Part shown: positions 14,264 through 18,244 of the stretch, in pieces | How the letters are laid out: each line of letters starts with the position of its first letter | How positions within the stretch are numbered: the first letter of the stretch is position 1 | Assembly (NCBI GenBank): GCA_965151315.1 | Contig: CBCTZG010000052.1 | Span: 1-18,244 of the forward strand | DNA: 18,244 nt | From: Avimonoglobus sp965151315 | Lineage (GTDB): Bacteria; Bacillota; Clostridia; UBA1381 | Direction of reading: 5' to 3' | Position numbers and translations under genes: made by a program | The notes under the pieces: model-generated | Told to the model about the DNA's origin: nothing | Seen by the model: only the letters and a program-made list of their open reading frames with translations | Databases searched by the model: none

Positions 14264-16012
14264 ATGATTAAAACTCTTGCTCGCAGTATCCGCGAGTATA
14301 AAAAGACTGCTATTTTAACGCCGTTTTTAGTCACTGTCGAAGTGATTTTGGAATGTATCATTCCCTTTATTATTGCAAAGCTGGTAAACCAAATGCAAGC
14401 CGGCTGCGGCATGGACGTTATTGTAAACTATGGGATTCAGCTGGTGGTTATGGCCATTCTTTCGCTGGTTTTCGGCGTCGCGGCCGGAAACACCTGCGCC
14501 ACTGCCTCTACAGGCTTTGCGCGTAATCTGCGGGGAGATATGTTCTACCGGATCCAGGATTACTCTTTTGAGAACATTGACAAATTCTCGGTGTCCAGTC
14601 TGGTCACCCGTATGACTACCGACGTTGTGAATGTGCAGATGTCTTTCATGATGATTATCCGCATAGCCATCCGGGGCCCGTTGATGCTGATTTTCTCGTT
14701 CATCATGGGATTTGCCATGGGCGGCCGGCTGGCTATGATCTTCCTGGTTACTATCCCGCTGCTGAGTGTTGGCCTAGTGCTGGTAATTCGTGCGGCCACG
14801 CCGATTTTCCGCCGGGTATTCCGCAAATATGACGCGCTGAATGACTCAGTACAGGAGAATGTGCAGGCTATGCGTGTCGTAAAGAGCTATGTGCGCGAGA
14901 AATATGAGAAAAAGAAATTCTCTGCCGCTGCGGAAGATGTTTGCAAAGACTTTACCCGCGCCGAGCGCATTATGGCCCTTAACAATCCCATGATGCAGTT
15001 CTGCGTGTACGCGGGAATGACCTTTGTGCTGTCTTTCGGCTCTTATGCCGTAATCACCAGTCAAGGCACTGAGATCGCCGTAGGCCAAATGTCCGCAATT
15101 CTTACATACAGCTTCCAAATTCTGATGAGCCTGATGATGCTCTCCATGGTGTTCGTAATGATCACCATGTCAATGGAATCGGCCGAGCGTATCGTTGAAG
15201 TCCTGACAGAGAAGAGCAATCTAATCAGCCCCGCAAACGCCCTCACCGAAGTGAAGGACGGCTCGATTGATTTTGAGAATGTCGGGTTTAAGTATTCTAA
15301 AAAGGCCGAACGCATGGCGCTGGCCGATGTGGATTTACATATCAAGTCCGGTGAGTTCATTGGTATTTTGGGCGGAACGGGCTCGTCTAAATCCACGCTG
15401 GTACAGCTAATCCCCCGTCTGTACGATGTCACAGAAGGCTGTGTCAAAGTGGGCGGTGTGGACGTACGAAATTATGATCTGGAAACTCTGCGCAACAGCG
15501 TTTCTGTAGTGCTGCAAAAGAATGTACTGTTCAGCGGCACGATTAAAGACAACCTGCGCTGGGGCAACCCCGACGCCACAGATGAAGAGATGCTGGAAGC
15601 GTGTAAGCTGGCACAGGCCGACGAATTCATCCAGCAGTTTCCTGAAAAATATAACACCTGGATCGAACAAGGCGGCGCAAACGTCTCCGGCGGACAGAAG
15701 CAGCGCTTGTGTATTGCCCGTGCGCTTCTGAAAAAGCCCAAAGTGCTGATCATGGACGATTCCACCAGCGCCGTGGATACACGCACTGACGCACTGATCC
15801 GTCAGGGCTTCCGCAAATTTATTCCGGAAACCACGAAAATTATTATTGCCCAGCGTGTGGCCTCTGTGCAGGATGCCGACCGCATTATCGTCATGGACGG
15901 CGGCCGCATCAGCGCTATCGGCAATCATGATGAATTGATGAAAACCAGCGAGATTTACCGCGAGGTATATACTTCCCAGAACAAGGCAGGTGATCAAGAT
16001 GGCGAAGAATAA
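14264..16012 (+). CDS. Heterodimeric ABC exporter, subunit with degenerate ATP site
   Basis: 582 residues from the ATG at 14264, placed 10 nt after AAGGAGG; the in-frame ATG at 14255 is only 1 nt from that site and less likely. It is a half-transporter: six membrane helices (about 15-310) then a nucleotide-binding domain from about 334. Walker A is GGTGSSKST (370-378) with Ser375 where the P-loop glycine is usual; the signature is a canonical VSGGQ (474-478). Walker B ends Asp498-Asp499, so the catalytic glutamate is replaced by aspartate, and the H-loop histidine is Gln530 ('IIIAQRVASV'). These changes mark the non-catalytic subunit of heterodimeric exporters such as TM287/288, BmrCD or LmrCD. 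Its partner gene overlaps its 3' end. Such pairs export drugs, lipids or peptides; the substrate here is unknown, though the MarR neighbour suggests a toxic-compound response. Confidence 0.93.
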   Translation: MIKTLARSIREYKKTAILTPFLVTVEVILECIIPFIIAKLVNQMQAGCGMDVIVNYGIQLVVMAILSLVFGVAAGNTCATASTGFARNLRGDMFYRIQDYSFENIDKFSVSSLVTRMTTDVVNVQMSFMMIIRIAIRGPLMLIFSFIMGFAMGGRLAMIFLVTIPLLSVGLVLVIRAATPIFRRVFRKYDALNDSVQENVQAMRVVKSYVREKYEKKKFSAAAEDVCKDFTRAERIMALNNPMMQFCVYAGMTFVLSFGSYAVITSQGTEIAVGQMSAILTYSFQILMSLMMLSMVFVMITMSMESAERIVEVLTEKSNLISPANALTEVKDGSIDFENVGFKYSKKAERMALADVDLHIKSGEFIGILGGTGSSKSTLVQLIPRLYDVTEGCVKVGGVDVRNYDLETLRNSVSVVLQKNVLFSGTIKDNLRWGNPDATDEEMLEACKLAQADEFIQQFPEKYNTWIEQGGANVSGGQKQRLCIARALLKKPKVLIMDDSTSAVDTRTDALIRQGFRKFIPETTKIIIAQRVASVQDADRIIVMDGGRISAIGNHDELMKTSEIYREVYTSQNKAGDQDGEE

Positions 16013-17930
16013 GACTACGCCTACCCCATCCACAACAGCCCGGGGACAGCGTGCGCCCAAGGGTGTGCTGCGCCGTTTGCTGCGTATGTTGTTTGATTTT
16101 TATCCGGTGCTGCTGCCCGTTACACTAGTATGCATTCTCATTAACGCCATTGTCAGCTCCGCGCCAGCGGTGTTTATGCAGAACATTATCGCTATTGTGG
16201 ATGAGACCTACAAAAGCGGCGACTGGGCGTCTGTGTCCGGACGTATTCTCACCTACGTGGCAATCCTGGTTGTAATGTACATCATCAGTCTTGTTGCCGG
16301 CGCGTTTTACACGCAAATGATGGCCATTATCACCCAGGGGTCACTGAAAAAGCTGCGTGAAAAAATGTTCAATCATATGCAAGACTTGCCCATTAAATAC
16401 TTCGATACCAACGGTCACGGCGATATCATGAGCTATTACACCAACGACGTAGATACCCTGCGTCAGCTTATCAGCCAGAGTTTGCCGCAGATCCTGATCT
16501 CCGGTGTAACATTGCTGACTGTGTTCTGTATCATGATGTATTACAGTATCATTTTGGGACTGATTGTGGTGTTTGGCGTTATTTGCATGGTGTTTGCGGC
16601 CCGTGCCATTACCAACCGATCCTCTAAATATTTCCTTCGCCAGCAGGTTACCATCGCCAAGGCCGAAGCGTTTATGGAAGAGATGATGACTGGTCAGAAG
16701 GTAATCAAGGTGTTCTGCCATGAACAGGAAGCCAAGGCTGACTTTGATAAAGTCAATGGCGAGATCTTTTTTAACGCCCGGAATGGTAACCGGTTCGCCA
16801 ACATCTTGATGCCCCTGTTAAGCAACATTGGCAACATCATGTACGTAGTGGTGGCACTGGCGGGCGGAGCGTTGATGCTGACGGATGTGACCAATATCAG
16901 CATCTCCGGTATGGCCTTTAGCATCAGCATTGTGGTGCCGTTTTTAAACATGACAAAGCAATTTGCTGGCGCCATTGGTCAGGTATCCAACCAGATCAAC
17001 ATGGTCATCATGGGACTTGCAGGCGCGCATCGAATCTTCGCATTGCTGGATGAACAGCCCGAGGCGGACGAGGGGTATGTCACCTTGGTTAACGCAAAAG
17101 AAAATGCCGACGGCAGTATGCGTGAGTGCGAAGAGCGCACCAATGTCTGGGCATGGAAACATCAGCACCACGATGGTACGGTCACCTACACCCGCCTGCG
17201 GGGCGACGTACGTTTTTACGACGTCAATTTTGGTTACACGCCGGAAAAAACCGTACTGCATGAGATCTCCCTATACGCAAAACCCGGCCAGAAAGTGGCT
17301 TTTGTGGGTTCCACCGGCGCCGGCAAAACAACAATCACAAATCTGATCAACCGCTTCTATGACATTAACGATGGTAAAATTCGCTATGATGGCATCAATA
17401 TCAACAAGATCAAGAAGGCGGACCTGCGCCATAGTCTGGGCATCATACTGCAGGATACGAACCTCTTTACCGGTACGGTAATGGAGAATATCCGATACGG
17501 CAACATGGATGCGTGTGATGAGGAGTGTATTGCCGCGGCAAAGCTGGCCGGTGCGGATAATTTTATTCGCCGGCTCCCAGAGGGCTACAACACAATGCTG
17601 CATGGCAACGGCTCGAACCTCAGTCAAGGGCAGCGCCAGCTGCTTGCCATCGCACGCGCGGCTGTGGCTGACCCGCCTGTCATGATCATGGACGAGGCGA
17701 CTAGCTCCATTGACACGCGTACTGAAGCCATTGTGCAGCGTGGTATGGACGCATTGATGACTGGTCGCACCGTGTTTATCATCGCGCACCGCCTCTCTAC
17801 CGTGCGGAATGCCGATGCTATTATGGTATTGGATCACGGCCGGATTATTGAGCGCGGAACCCATGAAGAGCTGCTCAAGCTGAAGGGCACATATTATCAA
17901 CTATATACCGGCGCACTGGAGCTGGATTAA
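15999..17930 (+). CDS. Heterodimeric ABC exporter, catalytic subunit
   Basis: 643 residues from the ATG at 15999, 7 nt after AGGTG; it overlaps the preceding gene by 14 bases, indicating translational coupling. A GTG at 15990 is an alternative start. A Thr/Pro-rich cytoplasmic leader of about 30 residues precedes six membrane helices (about 33-345). The nucleotide-binding domain begins near residue 403, with Walker A GSTGAGKTT (437-445), Walker B ending Asp565-Glu566 and H-loop His597 ('FIIAHRLSTV'), all canonical. The signature is LSQGQ (541-545) instead of LSGGQ; facing the partner's degenerate Walker motifs, it completes one impaired site, leaving the other ATP site competent. An extra stretch of about 50 residues (355-402, 'DEGYVTLVNAKEN...ERTNVWAWKH') separates membrane and ATPase domains; I recall similar linkers in clostridial exporters, but its role is unknown. 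Confidence 0.93.
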   Translation: MAKNKTTPTPSTTARGQRAPKGVLRRLLRMLFDFYPVLLPVTLVCILINAIVSSAPAVFMQNIIAIVDETYKSGDWASVSGRILTYVAILVVMYIISLVAGAFYTQMMAIITQGSLKKLREKMFNHMQDLPIKYFDTNGHGDIMSYYTNDVDTLRQLISQSLPQILISGVTLLTVFCIMMYYSIILGLIVVFGVICMVFAARAITNRSSKYFLRQQVTIAKAEAFMEEMMTGQKVIKVFCHEQEAKADFDKVNGEIFFNARNGNRFANILMPLLSNIGNIMYVVVALAGGALMLTDVTNISISGMAFSISIVVPFLNMTKQFAGAIGQVSNQINMVIMGLAGAHRIFALLDEQPEADEGYVTLVNAKENADGSMRECEERTNVWAWKHQHHDGTVTYTRLRGDVRFYDVNFGYTPEKTVLHEISLYAKPGQKVAFVGSTGAGKTTITNLINRFYDINDGKIRYDGININKIKKADLRHSLGIILQDTNLFTGTVMENIRYGNMDACDEECIAAAKLAGADNFIRRLPEGYNTMLHGNGSNLSQGQRQLLAIARAAVADPPVMIMDEATSSIDTRTEAIVQRGMDALMTGRTVFIIAHRLSTVRNADAIMVLDHGRIIERGTHEELLKLKGTYYQLYTGALELD

Positions 17931-17941
17931 TCAGTAATAAA

Positions 17942-17998
17942 AAATCCTCATACTTCTGTCCTATTACGATTAGGATGAGTATGGGGATTTAATTTTTT
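17942..17998 (+). terminator. Rho-independent terminator of the exporter operon
   Basis: AAATCCTCATACT (17942-17954) pairs with AGTATGGGGATTT (17978-17990) at 12 of 13 positions, with an inner TCCTA/TAGGA stem (17959-17963, 17971-17975). A six-T run (17993-17998) follows. It starts 11 bases after the stop codon. Confidence 0.75.
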
Positions 17999-18081
17999 AT
18001 GGAAAACATAAGATATATCTGTGAAAATTGATCCATCTCAAACGACAGGGGATATTTTAAAAACCATTACTTAAAAATTAC

Positions 18082-18109
18082 CCCCACGTTCACCAAGAGA
18101 AACGTGGGG
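18082..18109. repeat. Perfect 9-bp hairpin
   Basis: CCCCACGTT (18082-18090) and AACGTGGGG (18101-18109) form a perfect stem with a 10-base loop. No T-run follows on the plus strand. A GGGGATATTT sequence ends this hairpin (18106-18115) and also occurs at 18048-18057. Function unknown. Confidence 0.5.
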
Positions 18110-18163
18110 ATATTTATCACATAGTTTTTGTCTATTTTATTGACTATCGTCCAGTACCACACA

Positions 18164-18198
18164 AAAAGTGCCTCTGCAAGAGGCACTTTTGTTTTTTT
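18164..18198 (+). terminator. Rho-independent terminator
   Basis: AAAAGTGCCTCT (18164-18175) and AGAGGCACTTTT (18179-18190) form a perfect 12-bp stem with a GCA loop, followed by G and seven T residues. It lies 230 bases beyond the exporter terminator with no gene between, so it may terminate a small RNA or act as a backup. Confidence 0.75.
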
Positions 18199-18208
18199 GT
18201 ATACCGAA

Positions 18209-18231
18209 AACCACGCGATAGTCGCGTGGTT
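18209..18231. repeat. Perfect 10-bp hairpin at the window edge
   Basis: AACCACGCGA (18209-18218) and TCGCGTGGTT (18222-18231) pair fully around a TAG loop, with no T-run after. Its CGATAGTC (18216-18223) is also the reverse complement of GACTATCG at 18142-18149, giving an alternative fold. Compact GC-rich hairpins of this type occur at ends of IS200/IS605-like elements and in REP sequences; the neighbouring gene is outside the window. Confidence 0.45.
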
Positions 18232-18244
18232 CTATAAAGGTTAA

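Larger units (their letters stand above)
17999..18244. other. Non-coding edge region with clustered hairpins
   Basis: With the preceding terminator this makes over 300 bases without a gene. No coding frame is supported on either strand. The content is the three hairpins described at 18082, 18164 and 18209, embedded in AT-rich DNA. Confidence 0.5.

Noticed and set aside
15407..16060. 217-codon minus-strand frame opposite the exporter junction
   Set aside because: It overlaps both exporter genes, whose Walker and signature motifs are beyond doubt, and has no start signals.
17271..17900. 209-codon minus-strand frame opposite the second exporter ATPase domain
   Set aside because: It is antisense to conserved ATPase motifs, without its own ribosome binding site or domain.
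18082..18231. Could the hairpin cluster be a CRISPR array?
   Set aside because: The three stems have different sequences and there is no regular repeat-spacer pattern.

Overview
The window looks like part of a chromosome from a Gram-positive, anaerobic, polysaccharide-using member of the Clostridia, probably an uncultured gut or rumen-type organism. This is inferred from strong AGGAGG-type ribosome binding sites, a lipobox substrate-binding protein, S-layer homology (SLH) repeats, a copper-amine-oxidase-N-like wall domain, an LplB/YtcP-type sugar importer without its own ATPase, and a membrane-bound AraC regulator. No rRNA or other taxonomic marker is present, so the placement is tentative.

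Left region (1-9718, minus strand): one tightly packed operon, read right to left. It encodes two sugar-importer permeases, a lipoprotein binding protein, a 1171-residue secreted parallel beta-helix protein with accessory carbohydrate-binding-type domains, an 818-residue SLH-anchored protein with an N-terminal CBM6-like domain, and the first 106 codons of another secreted CBM6-like protein that runs off the window. Gaps are 14-52 bases. It reads as a Gram-positive polysaccharide utilisation locus: surface proteins bind and cut a glycan, and the CUT1-type importer takes up the oligosaccharides, presumably powered by a shared MsmX-type ATPase encoded elsewhere.

Centre (9719-12032): a divergent promoter region with a perfect 10-bp inverted repeat lies between the operon and an AraC-family membrane regulator on the plus strand. 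The regulator is split by a one-base frameshift at a run of nine C residues.

Decayed region (12033-13770): no intact gene is recognisable. It holds an imperfect long inverted repeat, an N-terminally truncated and frameshifted kdpC remnant (potassium-pump subunit C, with no kdpA or kdpB nearby) and a fragment with an RCC1-type repeat.

Right region (13771-17930, plus strand): a MarR-family regulator followed by two overlapping half-transporter genes that form a heterodimeric ABC exporter. The first has the degenerate nucleotide site (DD in Walker B, Gln in the H-loop) and the second has canonical catalytic residues with a deviant LSQGQ signature. Related palindromes occur at the marR promoter and just before the exporter genes, suggesting autoregulation and control of export. 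A terminator follows.

Right edge (17999-18244): no gene, but three strong hairpins in a row, one a textbook terminator. The others may be the border of a mobile or REP-like element continuing past the window.
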